Notes under the pieces: model-generated | What the model was told of the DNA's origin: nothing | Databases searched by the model: none | What the model saw: only the letters and a program-made list of their open reading frames with translations | Translations under genes and position numbers: made by a program | In this document: piece after piece, positions 9,967-18,847 of the stretch | How positions within the stretch are numbered: position 1 is the first letter of the stretch | Layout: every line of letters begins with the position of its first letter | NCBI RefSeq assembly: GCF_002920635.1 | Contig: NZ_PQSR01000032.1 | Span: forward strand, 1-64,000 | Direction: 5' to 3' | DNA: 64,000 bases | Source of the DNA: Streptomyces sp. Ru72 | GTDB taxonomy: Bacteria > Actinomycetota > Actinomycetes > Streptomycetales > Streptomycetaceae

Positions 9967-10958
9967 GCCGCCGCCTCCGTCCTGCGCTCCGCGGCGCCGT
10001 CCTCGGGGTCGGTGGCGGCTGCGGTGGGCGCGGCCGCTTTGGCGATGTGCAGGAACGCCTCCTCCAGGGAGGCGGACCGCACATCCAGGGCGCGCAGTTC
10101 GACCCGGGTGCGCTCGGCCCACAGCAGGACGGCGGTGGCGGTGCGCTGGAGGTCGTTCGTGCGCAGGAGAACCGTACGGCCCGCGGTCTCGTGCGCCGTG
10201 ACACCGAGGTCCGCGAGCGGGGGCAGGTCGCCGAGGAAGTAGCCCTGGGGCAGGTCGAAGGAGACCCGGGAGGGCTGGGTCGCGGTGACCTCGGCGGGTG
10301 TGCCGGAGACGGCGACACGGCCCTCGTGGAGGATGGCGAGCCGGTCGGCGAGACCTTCCGCCTCCTGGAGGTAGTGGGTCGTCAGCAAGACGGTCGTGCC
10401 CGCGCCGCGCAGTTCGCGGACCAACCGCCAGGTGTCCTGGCGGCCCTCGGCGTCCAAGCCGGTGGTCGGCTCGTCGAGGAAGAGGACTTCGGGGCGTCCG
10501 AGGAGCGCGAGCGCCAGGTCGAGGCGCCGCTTCTCTCCCCCGGACAATTGCTTGACGCGTACGCCGCGGCGCCGGGTCAGCCCGACGAGGTCCAGCGCCT
10601 CGCCCACGGGCCGGGCGCCGGTGGTGCAACCGGCCCACATCCGGGCGGTCTCAGTGACCGTCAGTTCGGAGGGGAAGCCGCCCTCCTGGAGCATCACGCC
10701 GATCCGGGGCCGGACGGCCGCCCGCTCGGTGTACGGGTCGCGCCCGAGGACCCGTACGCGTCCGCCGGCCGGCGGGGCGAGGCCCTCGATGAGTTCCACG
10801 GTGGACGTCTTGCCCGCGCCGTTGGTGCCGAGGAGCGCGAAGACCTCGCCGCGGTCCACCGAGAAGGTGATGCCGCGCACGGCTTCGAATCCGCCCCCGT
10901 AGACGCGCCGAAGGTCAGTGACATCGATCACGCGCTCGCGCTGGTTGCTGTTCACCAC
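9963..10958 (-). CDS. ABC transporter ATP-binding protein (DrrA-type)
   Basis: The product has 331 residues. Walker A is LLGTNGAGKTSTVEL (about 41-55), the signature is QLSGGEKRRLDLALALLG (about 137) and Walker B is EVLFLDEPTTGLDAEG (about 157), followed by the switch histidine in LLTTHYLQEAEGLADR. The C-terminal 100 residues match the extension seen in drug-export ATPases. GTG 10958 is used; a second GTG follows immediately (10955). It pairs with the permease at 9169-9966, and both lie upstream of a two-component pair on the same strand, an arrangement common for antibiotic-responsive efflux. The substrate cannot be read from the sequence. Confidence 0.93.
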   Translation of the reverse strand: MVNSNQRERVIDVTDLRRVYGGGFEAVRGITFSVDRGEVFALLGTNGAGKTSTVELIEGLAPPAGGRVRVLGRDPYTERAAVRPRIGVMLQEGGFPSELTVTETARMWAGCTTGARPVGEALDLVGLTRRRGVRVKQLSGGEKRRLDLALALLGRPEVLFLDEPTTGLDAEGRQDTWRLVRELRGAGTTVLLTTHYLQEAEGLADRLAILHEGRVAVSGTPAEVTATQPSRVSFDLPQGYFLGDLPPLADLGVTAHETAGRTVLLRTNDLQRTATAVLLWAERTRVELRALDVRSASLEEAFLHIAKAAAPTAAATDPEDGAAERRTEAAA

Positions 10959-11051
10959 TCCAGCGTCCTCGCCGCCGGGGAAGGACAGCAGTGCGCGGTG
11001 TCATCGGTCCCCATGACAAATGTCAGACGGTCGGCCCGAACGCACAGACGA

Positions 11052-11083
11052 CGAAGGCCCCGGTCGATTGACCGGGGCCTTCG
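11052..11083. terminator. Hairpin terminator after tRNA-Gly
   Basis: A perfect 14-bp stem (11052-11065 with 11070-11083) with a GATT loop. It lies downstream of the minus-strand tRNA-Gly at 11092-11164. Confidence 0.85.
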
Positions 11084-11091
11084 CTTTCCCG

Positions 11092-11164
11092 AGCGGACGA
11101 CGAGGCTCGAACTCGCGACCTCAACCTTGGCAAGGTTGCGCTCTACCAACTGAGCTACGTCCGC
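11092..11164 (-). tRNA. tRNA-Gly (GCC), no encoded CCA
   Basis: The 72-base body is identical to the tRNA-Gly at 7135-7210, including the GCC anticodon. The 3' flank differs: after the U discriminator the DNA reads CGG, so CCA must be added enzymatically. Confidence 0.95.
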
Positions 11165-11257
11165 ACTGCCTCCGAACGCCAGCTGTGAAAAACAGCCGCC
11201 GATCGGTGCGAGCACCAGCCTACCTGATCCACAAGGGTGGTCCGGCCGGTCTCGTAG

Positions 11258-11329
11258 AGCGGGTGACAGGGATTGCACACTGCGCCTCCCCCTTGGAAAG
11301 GGGGTGTTCTGCTACTGAACTACACCCGC
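11258..11329 (-). tRNA. tRNA-Gly (UCC)
   Basis: On the minus strand the gene starts GCGGGTGTAGTTCAGTAG. The anticodon stem-loop is CCCCC TTTCCAA GGGGG, giving anticodon TCC. The T-arm is GTGTG CAATCCC TGTCA-like and the acceptor is GCGGGTG/CACCCGC with U as discriminator. No CCA is encoded. It forms a minus-strand pair with the GCC isoacceptor 93 bp away. Confidence 0.9.
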
Positions 11330-11649
11330 GTGACCCCTCGGGCCTCGGCGTTCACGGCCTCGTCCCTCGACGTGCTCAGACTCTAGCTGATCACCAGGGG
11401 TGCAACGCAAGTCGGTTGCCTGCGTGCGCGGATGGGCACTTGCGGCTCCCCCCGCGAGGGGCGCGGAGCTGTGACGGCAGGCGACTTCGCCGCGTGGGCG
11501 AGAGCAACCCGCCTCGACCGGCACGGCCGTGGCGAGCAGGACCCCCACGGCGCCTGACACCCCGGGGCCCAAGGCGGGCCCCACGACGGAACCCGACCCC
11601 CGAGCCCGGCGCAGCCGGCCGCACCGGGCCCCCTGCCGAGCCCGCGCGG
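11330..11649. other. Intergenic region between tRNA-Gly and the Lsr2-like gene
   Basis: No coding region is seen. The segment must hold the promoter for the tRNA-Gly pair near 11340-11410. Nothing else recognisable was found. Confidence 0.4.
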
Positions 11650-11967
11650 CTACTGCGCCTCGGCGAACGCCTCGTACACCTTCTTCGGGATCCGCCCCCG
11701 CGGCGGCACGTCCAGCTTGTTGGAGCGGGCCCACGCCCGGACCGCGGCCGGGTCCGGGGTCAGGGCCGTGTGCGTGTACGCCCGGCCTGACTTGGCCTTC
11801 TTCCGCCCGGCCTCCACGTACGGCTCCAGCGCCTTACGCAGTTTCTTGGCATTGGCTTGATTGAGGTCGATCTCGTACGACTTGCCGTCCAGACCGAAGA
11901 CGATCGTTTCCGCCGCTTCTGAGCCGTCGATGTCGTCAAAGAGAGTGACCACGACACGCTGCGCCAC
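11650..11967 (-). CDS. Lsr2-family nucleoid-associated protein
   Basis: The product has 105 residues. Residues 1-58 form the Lsr2 oligomerisation domain (MAQRVVVTLFDDIDGSEA, then TIVFGLDGKSYEIDLN). The C-terminal DNA-binding part holds AVRAWARSNKLDVPPRGRIP, with an RGR-type AT-hook-like loop that inserts into the minor groove of AT-rich DNA. Such proteins silence AT-rich, often acquired, genes. Streptomyces usually has two paralogues; the position beside purS matches the secondary one (LsrL in S. coelicolor, from memory), not the main Lsr2. The upstream region is unusually AT-rich and may be an autoregulatory site. Confidence 0.95.
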   Translation of the reverse strand: MAQRVVVTLFDDIDGSEAAETIVFGLDGKSYEIDLNQANAKKLRKALEPYVEAGRKKAKSGRAYTHTALTPDPAAVRAWARSNKLDVPPRGRIPKKVYEAFAEAQ

Positions 11968-12343
11968 GAATATCGGTCCCTTCGTGCGGCACCTACGCGA
12001 CCCCAGGCCATGACGTGCGCAACGATGACGTGCGCAGTCGTCCGGCAGATGTCGGGGAGGTGTCGACTGTCCGGCAGTAATTGGGCAAAGTATCGGCTAT
12101 TGCCTTTTCCTTTGTACAGTGCCCGGCATTGCATTGTGAAGACAGACTGAATACCTCCGCGTGTCCGGGTGCAATGCCCCGGCATCCTTCTCCCGTGGTT
12201 TTTCCGAGGATTTTCCGTGCGCGGCACCGCGTCGATGCCCGATCGTGATGGCGGTCACGTAGGATGCTACGAATCTACGCGAGTAGAAATTGTGTGCGGG
12301 TAGTCTGAAGGAACCTGCTCAGCACCACACACCGGGAGTGCCA
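11968..12343. other. Divergent promoter region, Lsr2-like gene / purS
   Basis: This 376-bp region separates genes on opposite strands and contains an AT-rich patch at about 12075-12150 (ggcaaagtatcggctattgc), rare in this genome and a plausible Lsr2-type binding zone. Near the purS side a short palindrome-like stretch (ctacgcgagtag, 12275-12286) precedes the start. No single promoter can be fixed. Confidence 0.45.
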
Positions 12344-12607
12344 GTGGCACGCGTCGTAGTCGACGTCATGCTCAAGCCGGAGATCCTCGACCCCCAGGGC
12401 CAGGCGGTGCAGCGCGCACTGCCGCGCCTCGGCTTCGACGGCATCTCCGACGTACGTCAGGGAAAGCGATTCGAACTCGAGGTGGACGGGCCGGTCGACG
12501 ACGCCGCGCTCGCCCGCATCCACGATCTCGCCGAATCCTTCCTCGCCAACACCGTGATCGAGGACTTCACCGTCAAGGTGGAGGAAGTGGTGGAGGCCTC
12601 GAAGTGA
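12344..12607 (+). CDS. purS: FGAM synthase subunit PurS
   Basis: This 87-residue small subunit of the three-part formylglycinamidine synthase is thought to carry ammonia between PurQ and PurL. It begins MARVVVDVMLKPEILDPQG and contains QRALPRLGFDGISDVRQGKR, the classic PurS pattern. GTG 12344 is chosen because accgggag lies 5-10 bases upstream and the mature N-terminus matches the family; an in-frame GTG at 12338 is less likely. Its stop overlaps the purQ start. Confidence 0.95.
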   Translation: MARVVVDVMLKPEILDPQGQAVQRALPRLGFDGISDVRQGKRFELEVDGPVDDAALARIHDLAESFLANTVIEDFTVKVEEVVEASK

Positions 12608-13284
12608 CCACCCGTATCGGCGTCGTCACTTTCCCGGGCAGCCTCGACGACCGGGACACCCAGCGCGCGATCCGTATCGCCGGGGCGGAGCCCGTCGCCC
12701 TCTGGCACAAGGACAAGGACCTCAAGCAGGTCGACGCCGTGGTCCTGTGCGGCGGTTTCTCCTACGGCGACTATCTGCGGGCCGGTGCCATCGCCCGCTT
12801 CTCGCCGGTGATGGAGCCCCTCATCGAGCAGGCGAAGGCGGGCCTCCCGGTCCTCGGCATCTGCAACGGGTTCCAGATCCTCACCGAGGCTCACCTCCTC
12901 CCGGGCGCGATGCTCGGCAACGACCACCTCCACTTCATCTGCCGCGACCAGAAGCTGCGGGTGGAGAACGCGGACACTTCCTGGACCAGCGACTACGACG
13001 CCGGCCAGGAGATCCACATCCCGCTGAAGAACATGGACGGCCGGTACGTCGCCGACGAGTACACCCTCGACAAGCTCGAGGCCGAGGGCCGGGTCGCCTT
13101 CCGCTACCTCGACTTCAACCCCAACGGCTCGCTGCGCGACATCGCCGGCATCACCAACGAGGCCGGGAACGTCGTGGGCCTCATGCCGCACCCCGAGCAC
13201 GCCGTCGAATCGCTGATCGGTACCGGTCGTACCGACGGCCTCCCGTTCTTCACCTCGATCCTCAAGAAGCTGGTCACCGCATGA
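12604..13284 (+). CDS. purQ: FGAM synthase glutaminase subunit PurQ
   Basis: This 226-residue class I glutamine amidotransferase supplies ammonia to PurL. The nucleophile Cys87 is in VLGICNGFQIL, and the His/Glu pair is in MPHPEHAVE (about 202-210). The GTG start overlaps the purS stop (GTGA) and the purL ATG overlaps its TGA, so purS, purQ and purL are translationally coupled. Confidence 0.97.
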   Translation: MTTRIGVVTFPGSLDDRDTQRAIRIAGAEPVALWHKDKDLKQVDAVVLCGGFSYGDYLRAGAIARFSPVMEPLIEQAKAGLPVLGICNGFQILTEAHLLPGAMLGNDHLHFICRDQKLRVENADTSWTSDYDAGQEIHIPLKNMDGRYVADEYTLDKLEAEGRVAFRYLDFNPNGSLRDIAGITNEAGNVVGLMPHPEHAVESLIGTGRTDGLPFFTSILKKLVTA

Positions 13285-15539
13285 GCAGGACGCCTCTGGA
13301 CACGGTCGAGCACGCGGCCGCGACCCCCGACGTCGAGCTGCCCTGGGCCGAACTGGGCCTGAAGAAGGACGAGTACGAGCGCGTGGTCGAGATCCTCGGC
13401 CGCCGGCCCACCGGTGCCGAGCTCGCCATGTACTCGGTCATGTGGTCCGAGCACTGCTCGTACAAGTCCTCCAAGGTCCACCTCCGCCAGTTCGGCGAGA
13501 AGGCCCCCGAGAACGACGCCCTGCTCGTCGGCATCGGCGAGAACGCCGGTGTCGTGGACGTCGGCCAGGGCTACGCCGTCACCTTCAAGGTGGAGTCGCA
13601 CAACCACCCCTCCTATGTCGAGCCCTACCAGGGCGCGGCCACGGGCGTCGGCGGCATCGTGCGCGACATCATCGCGATGGGCGCGCGTCCGGTCGCCGTG
13701 GTGGACCCGCTGCGCTTCGGTGCGGCCGACCACCCCGACACCAAGCGCGTCCTGCCGGGCGTCGTCGCCGGCATCGGCGGCTACGGCAACTGCCTGGGCC
13801 TGCCGAACATCGGCGGCGAGGTCGTCTTCGACGCCTGCTACCAGGGCAACCCGCTGGTCAACGCCGGTGCCATCGGTGTGATGCGGCACGAGGACATCCA
13901 CCTCGCGAAGGCGTCCGGCGCGGGCAACAAGGTCATCCTGTACGGCGCCCGCACGGGCGGCGACGGCATCGGCGGCGCCTCCATCCTCGCCTCCGAGACC
14001 TTCGACGACGCCAAGCCCTCCAAGCGTCCCGCCGTCCAGGTGGGCGACCCCTTCCAGGAGAAGCTCCTCATCGAGTGCACCCTGGAGGCGTTCCGGGAGA
14101 AGCTGGTCGTCGGCATCCAGGACCTGGGCGCGGCGGGCCTGTCCTGCGCGACCTCGGAGCTGGCCTCGAACGGCTCCGGCGGCATGCGTGTCACCCTCGA
14201 CGACGTCCCCCTGCGCGACTCGACGCTCTCCCCCGAGGAGATCCTGATGAGCGAGTCGCAGGAAAGGATGTGTGCGGTCGTCGAGCCGGAGAAGGTCGAC
14301 CGCTTCCTGGAGATCTGCGCCAAGTGGGACGTCATCGCCACCGTCATCGGTGAGGTGACCGACGGGGACCGCCTGGAGATCTACTGGCACGGCGAGAAGA
14401 TCGTCGACGTCGACCCGCGCACGGTCGCGCACGAGGGGCCGGTCTACGAGCGCCCGTACGCCCGCCCGTCCTGGCAGGACGAGCTGCAGGCCGACGACGC
14501 GAACAAGCTCCCGCGCCCGGCGACGGCGGAGGAGCTGAAGGACCAGGTCCTGAAGCTGGTCGGTTCGCCCAACCAGGCGTCCAAGAAGTGGATCACCCAG
14601 CAGTACGACCACTTCGTGCAGGGCAACACGGTCCTCGCCCAGCCCGAGGACTCCGGCATGATCCGCATCGACGAGGAGTCCGGCCTCGGCGTGGCCATCG
14701 CCACGGACGGCAACGGCCGCTATGCCAAGCTCGACCCGTACGCGGGCGCGCAGCTGGCTCTCGCGGAGGCGTACCGCAACGTGGCGACCACGGGCGCCAA
14801 GCCGCTGGCGGTCTCCGACTGCCTGAACTTCGGCTCGCCCGAGGACCCGGCGGTGATGTGGCAGTTCGCGGAGGCCGTGCGCGGTCTGGCGGACGGCTGT
14901 CAGCAGCTGGGCACCCCGGTGACCGGCGGCAACGTCTCCCTCTACAACCAGACGGGCGAGGCGGCCATCCACCCGACCCCGGTGGTCGCCGTGCTGGGCG
15001 TCATCGACGATGTCGCCCGGCGCACCCCGGTCGCCTTCCAGGAGGAGGGCCAGCTGCTGTACCTCCTCGGCGACACCCGTGAGGAGTTCGGTGGTTCGGC
15101 CTGGTCCCAGGTGATCCACGACCACCTCGGCGGTCTGCCTCCGAAGGTCGACCTGGAGCGGGAGCGGCTGCTGGCCGAGATCCTGATCTCCGCCTCCCGC
15201 GACGGCATGATCGACTCCGCGCACGACCTGTCCGACGGCGGTCTGATCCAGGCCGTGGTGGAGTCGGCGCTGCTCGGCGGCAAGGGCGCACGGCTGATCG
15301 TGCCGGACGGCCTGGACGCGTTCACGTTCCTCTTCTCCGAGTCTGCGGGACGGGCGATCGTCGCCGTGCCGCGCTCGGAGGAGGTCCGCTTCAACGACAT
15401 GTGCGGTGCGCGCGGCCTGCCGGCCACCCGCGTCGGTGTCGTGGACGGGGAGACCGTCGAGGTCCAGGGCGAGTTCGAGCTGACCCTCGCCGAGCTGCGC
15501 GAGGCTCACGAGGGGACGATTCCCGCACTGCTGGCGTAA
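13281..15539 (+). CDS. purL: FGAM synthase catalytic subunit PurL
   Basis: The product has 752 residues, the small-PurL form that works with PurS and PurQ to convert FGAR to FGAM using ATP and ammonia. It carries MWSEHCSYKSSK (about 54), VTFKVESHNHPSYVEP (about 98), GATGVGG-like AATGVGGIVRDIIAMGARP, and the second-half TDGNGRYAKLDPYAG repeat expected of this internally duplicated fold. The frame is open upstream inside purQ, but the ATGA overlap at 13281-13284 fixes the start. A strong terminator follows at 15571. Confidence 0.97.
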   Translation: MSRTPLDTVEHAAATPDVELPWAELGLKKDEYERVVEILGRRPTGAELAMYSVMWSEHCSYKSSKVHLRQFGEKAPENDALLVGIGENAGVVDVGQGYAVTFKVESHNHPSYVEPYQGAATGVGGIVRDIIAMGARPVAVVDPLRFGAADHPDTKRVLPGVVAGIGGYGNCLGLPNIGGEVVFDACYQGNPLVNAGAIGVMRHEDIHLAKASGAGNKVILYGARTGGDGIGGASILASETFDDAKPSKRPAVQVGDPFQEKLLIECTLEAFREKLVVGIQDLGAAGLSCATSELASNGSGGMRVTLDDVPLRDSTLSPEEILMSESQERMCAVVEPEKVDRFLEICAKWDVIATVIGEVTDGDRLEIYWHGEKIVDVDPRTVAHEGPVYERPYARPSWQDELQADDANKLPRPATAEELKDQVLKLVGSPNQASKKWITQQYDHFVQGNTVLAQPEDSGMIRIDEESGLGVAIATDGNGRYAKLDPYAGAQLALAEAYRNVATTGAKPLAVSDCLNFGSPEDPAVMWQFAEAVRGLADGCQQLGTPVTGGNVSLYNQTGEAAIHPTPVVAVLGVIDDVARRTPVAFQEEGQLLYLLGDTREEFGGSAWSQVIHDHLGGLPPKVDLERERLLAEILISASRDGMIDSAHDLSDGGLIQAVVESALLGGKGARLIVPDGLDAFTFLFSESAGRAIVAVPRSEEVRFNDMCGARGLPATRVGVVDGETVEVQGEFELTLAELREAHEGTIPALLA

Positions 15540-15570
15540 CCGGCTCAGGGGCGTGCCCCTGCACCGCGAT

Positions 15571-15610
15571 GGAGCCCCCACCCGGACTCACGTTTCCGGG
15601 TGGGGGCTCC
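15571..15610. terminator. Terminator after purL
   Basis: A 15-bp perfect stem (15571-15585 with 15596-15610) with a 10-base loop, 31 bp beyond the purL stop. Its right arm abuts the Uma2 remnant on the other strand. Confidence 0.85.
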
Positions 15611-16120
15611 TCGGCTCGTCGGACGTAGTTCTTGAGGATCTCAGTGTCGAGTTCGATGCCCATCGGCTCGGGGCGGAGGACCTTCTCACCGAACTTGGCG
15701 GCGCGGATGTCGCGGTAGCCACCGACCTGCCGGTCCGGGATGCTGTGCACCGTGACCGTGCAGGGGCCCCGGTCGATCAAGAGGCCAGGGGAATTCCGGC
15801 CCGGCCGTATGCAGCCGGCTTCTCATACCGGCCCCGTCGGTCGGTGTCCGAGTCGTACGAGGTGAGTCGACGACCATGAGCGCCCCGTCCGGGTCGGCCC
15901 ACTCACCGTGTCCCGCGAAGCGGGCCTCGGGCGGCCCGCGAAGCGGGCCTCGGGCGCGAGCACCGCATCCGGTTCGGCCCTGCCTTCTCGATACGCCTGC
16001 ACTTGGAGCCCTCGGCCCTGATCCAGGTCCAGATCGGGCCTGGTCTGCATGCGGCGCCGGGCCAGCCAGGTCACGATGGTGCGCGCCGGCGGGCCTTCGA
16101 ACTGATCGAAAAGGACTGAA
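15611..16120 (-). pseudogene. Uma2-family nuclease remnant, N-truncated with three frameshifts
   Basis: Joining three minus-strand frames gives a recognisable Uma2 (DUF820, PD-(D/E)XK-like) protein: ARTIVTWLARRRMQTRPDLD, GLQVQAYREGRAEPDAVLAP, FAGHGEWADPDGALMVV, SYDSDTDRRGRYEKPAAYG, LLIDRGPCTVTVHS, RPEPMGIELDTEILKNYVR. Three lesions break it. A 23-bp tandem duplication (15912-15934 and 15935-15957) shifts the frame after FAG. One base is lost near 15866 where VVEVTSYD is expected, and one near 15786 where GIPLYLLIDR is expected. The first 40 or so residues are missing and the frame runs into the purL terminator instead of stopping. This is a dead gene; Uma2 proteins are numerous in Streptomyces, with unclear roles. 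Confidence 0.8.
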
Positions 16121-16151
16121 GGGGTATGCCGTGAAGGCATAGGCTCGCCTC

Positions 16152-16949
16152 ATGCCTCCGGCCAGGAAACGCACACGGACGTACGACCCCGCCAAGACGC
16201 GTGCGGCGGTTCTCGCCCAGTTCGGGAACGTGCGCGACGGGGTGGCGACCCTCAGCGCCGAGCAGTTGGCGCTTCCCACCCGGCTCGGGGACTGGACCGT
16301 ACGGGAACTGGTCGCGCACATCGGGATGGCCCTGTCGGCCTTCGGGCGGTTCCTCGCCAGGCCGGAGCCCGCGACACAGGACTCCACCGCCCTCGACTGG
16401 CCCTTCGCGACCTCCGCCAACTCCGGTGCCATCGCGGATGCGACCCGCACACTGGCCGCCCAGAACCCCGACCTGGACACCTACCTCGCCGGCATCGAGA
16501 AGGAGGTCTCGGAACTCCTCACGGCGCACCCCGGCACCCGACTGCTGGACACCACCGCGGGCGCCATGCCGCTCGCCGACTACCTGGTGACCCGCACCGT
16601 CGAACTGGTCGTCCACACCGACGACCTCAACGCCGCCGTCCCGGGCCTCGACGTCCCCTACGACCGCCAGGCCCTCGCCGCCGCCACCCGGCTGCTCGCC
16701 GACGCGCTCGCCGTGAAGGCGCCCGGTGCCTCCACCGAGGTGCGCGTTCCGCCGTACGCCGTCGTGCAGTGCATCGAGGGCCCCCGGCACACCCGCGGGA
16801 CCCCGCCGAACGTCGTCGAGACCGACCCGCTGACCTGGGTCCGGCTCGCCACCGGCCGTACGAGCTGGGACAGGGCCCTCGCCGACGCCGAGGTCGGCGC
16901 GAGCGGTGAGCGGGCCGACCTGAGCGATCTGCTCCCCCTCATGGCGTGA
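16152..16949 (+). CDS. Maleylpyruvate isomerase/mycothiol-dependent DinB-like family protein
   Basis: The product has 265 residues. The N-terminal half is a DinB-like metal-binding domain (MDMPI_N type): LGDWTVRELVAHIGMALSAF holds the first His (56), and VTRTVELVVHTDDL (about 142-155) the second His with its acidic neighbour. The C-terminal part (about 170-260) resembles the SCP2-like sterol-carrier domain often fused to it, giving the common label sterol carrier family protein. These enzymes use mycothiol as cofactor in isomerisation or transfer. The substrate is unknown and no pathway partner sits nearby. Confidence 0.8.
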   Translation: MPPARKRTRTYDPAKTRAAVLAQFGNVRDGVATLSAEQLALPTRLGDWTVRELVAHIGMALSAFGRFLARPEPATQDSTALDWPFATSANSGAIADATRTLAAQNPDLDTYLAGIEKEVSELLTAHPGTRLLDTTAGAMPLADYLVTRTVELVVHTDDLNAAVPGLDVPYDRQALAAATRLLADALAVKAPGASTEVRVPPYAVVQCIEGPRHTRGTPPNVVETDPLTWVRLATGRTSWDRALADAEVGASGERADLSDLLPLMA

Positions 16950-17258
16950 CGGCGCGGCCACGCGGACCCCGAACGCCAGCCACGCTACGGGGCGGTCACC
17001 TCACCAAACGCATCGGAGAGCTCACCGGGAAGATGTGCGACGGCTCACTCACGGACACCGAGAAAACGCCGAGCGGTCTCTCCGGCCGTCCGCCCTCCTC
17101 CGTACGCGACCACCCGCGCACCGCGCTGACCAGCTAAAACGGTGTGAAGGTCAGCGCGCTCGCCGAGCGCTGACCCGGGGCGTTCGGCGACGTCGCACGG
17201 CGTGCGGCAGCGATGACCGGATTCGGACCAGTGCACGATCTCGCCTACACTCGGTGGC
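16950..17258 (+). other. Intergenic region before purF with a stem-loop
   Basis: No gene is seen. At about 17148-17174 there is an 8-bp inverted repeat (ggtcagcg and cgctgacc), a possible terminator or attenuator before purF. The purF promoter is not identifiable by eye. Confidence 0.4.
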
Positions 17259-18785
17259 GTGCCACGTGGTGACGGTCGACTCAATCACGATCTGCTCCCC
17301 GGTGAGAAAGGCCCCCAGGACGCCTGCGGCGTCTTCGGTGTCTGGGCTCCGGGCGAAGAGGTCGCAAAGCTCACGTACTTCGGGCTCTACGCCCTCCAGC
17401 ACCGGGGTCAGGAATCCGCGGGTATCGCGGTGAGCAACGGCTCCCAGATCCTCGTCTTCAAGGACATGGGCCTGGTCTCCCAGGTCTTCGACGAGACCTC
17501 CCTCGGTTCGCTCCAGGGTCACATCGCGGTCGGTCACGCCCGCTACTCGACCACCGGCGCCTCCGTATGGGAGAACGCCCAGCCGACGTTCCGCGCCACC
17601 GCGCACGGTTCGATCGCGCTCGGTCACAACGGCAACCTGGTCAACACGGCGGAGCTCGCCGAGATGGTCGCCGACCTCCCCAAGGAGAACGGCCGCGCCA
17701 CCCAGGTCGCCGCCACCAACGACACCGACCTCGTCACCGCCCTTCTCGCGGGCCAGGTCGACGACGACGGCAAGCCGCTGACCGTGGAGGAGGCGGCACC
17801 CAAGCTGCTGCCCCAGGTCAAGGGCGCCTTCTCGCTCGTCTTCATGGACGAGAACACCCTCTACGCGGCGCGCGACCCGCAGGGCATCCGCCCGCTGGTC
17901 CTCGGGCGGCTGGAGCGCGGCTGGGTCGTCGCCTCGGAGACCGCCGCACTCGACATCGTCGGCGCGAGCTTCGTCCGCGAGATCGACCCGGGCGAGTTCG
18001 TCGCGATCGACGAGAACGGTCTGCGCACCTCGCGGTTCGCGGACGCGAAGCCCCGCGGCTGTGTCTTCGAGTATGTGTACCTGGCCCGCCCGGACACCGA
18101 CATCGCCGGCCGGAACGTGTACCTCTCCCGTGTCGAGATGGGCCGTCGCCTCGCCAAGGAGGCGCCCGTCGACGCCGATCTGGTCATAGCGACCCCCGAG
18201 TCCGGCACCCCCGCCGCGATCGGTTACGCGGAGGCCTCCGGCATCCCGTTCGGCTCCGGTCTGGTGAAGAACGCCTACGTCGGCCGGACCTTCATCCAGC
18301 CCTCGCAGACGATCCGCCAGCTCGGCATCCGCCTGAAGCTGAACCCCCTCAAGGAAGTCATCAAGGGCAAGCGCCTGGTCGTCGTCGACGACTCGATCGT
18401 GCGCGGCAACACCCAGCGCGCCCTGGTGCGGATGCTGCGCGAGGCGGGCGCCGCCGAGGTCCACATCCGGATCTCCTCCCCCCCGGTGAAGTGGCCCTGC
18501 TTCTTCGGCATCGACTTCGCCACCCGCGCCGAGCTGATCGCCAACGGCATGTCGGTGGAGGAGATCGGCCGCTCCCTGGGCGCCGACTCCCTGGCGTACA
18601 TCTCCATCGACGGCATGATCGACGCGACCGCCATCGCCAAGCCGAACCTGTGCCGCGCCTGCTTCGACGGCGAGTACCCGATGGAGCTGCCCGACCCGGA
18701 GCTCCTCGGCAAGCAGCTGCTGGAGACCGAGCTGGCCGCCGGTCCCGCCGCCACGGCCGCGACCGACGCGATCCGTCGCCCGTAA
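17259..18785 (+). CDS. purF: Amidophosphoribosyltransferase
   Basis: This 508-residue enzyme makes 5-phosphoribosylamine from PRPP and glutamine, the first committed step of purine synthesis. The glutaminase nucleophile is Cys23 (DACGVFGVW) after a short propeptide. HRGQESAGIAVSNG and GHNGNLVN mark the N-terminal-nucleophile domain. The PRTase loop VVVDDSIVRGNT lies near 375-386. The late cysteines (KWPCFFGID, NLCRACFDGEYP) fit the Fe-S type of the Bacillus group. The start is GTG 17259. purM follows after 62 bp on the same strand. Confidence 0.97.
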   Translation: MPRGDGRLNHDLLPGEKGPQDACGVFGVWAPGEEVAKLTYFGLYALQHRGQESAGIAVSNGSQILVFKDMGLVSQVFDETSLGSLQGHIAVGHARYSTTGASVWENAQPTFRATAHGSIALGHNGNLVNTAELAEMVADLPKENGRATQVAATNDTDLVTALLAGQVDDDGKPLTVEEAAPKLLPQVKGAFSLVFMDENTLYAARDPQGIRPLVLGRLERGWVVASETAALDIVGASFVREIDPGEFVAIDENGLRTSRFADAKPRGCVFEYVYLARPDTDIAGRNVYLSRVEMGRRLAKEAPVDADLVIATPESGTPAAIGYAEASGIPFGSGLVKNAYVGRTFIQPSQTIRQLGIRLKLNPLKEVIKGKRLVVVDDSIVRGNTQRALVRMLREAGAAEVHIRISSPPVKWPCFFGIDFATRAELIANGMSVEEIGRSLGADSLAYISIDGMIDATAIAKPNLCRACFDGEYPMELPDPELLGKQLLETELAAGPAATAATDAIRRP

Positions 18786-18847
18786 GACCAGAGGGTCCGG
18801 GGGCGTCCCCCGGAAGACCCAGCCACCAACCCGAAAGATCCCAGGCA

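Noticed and set aside
13104..15581. 825-codon minus-strand frame opposite purL
   Set aside because: Shadow of purL; no protein-like motifs.
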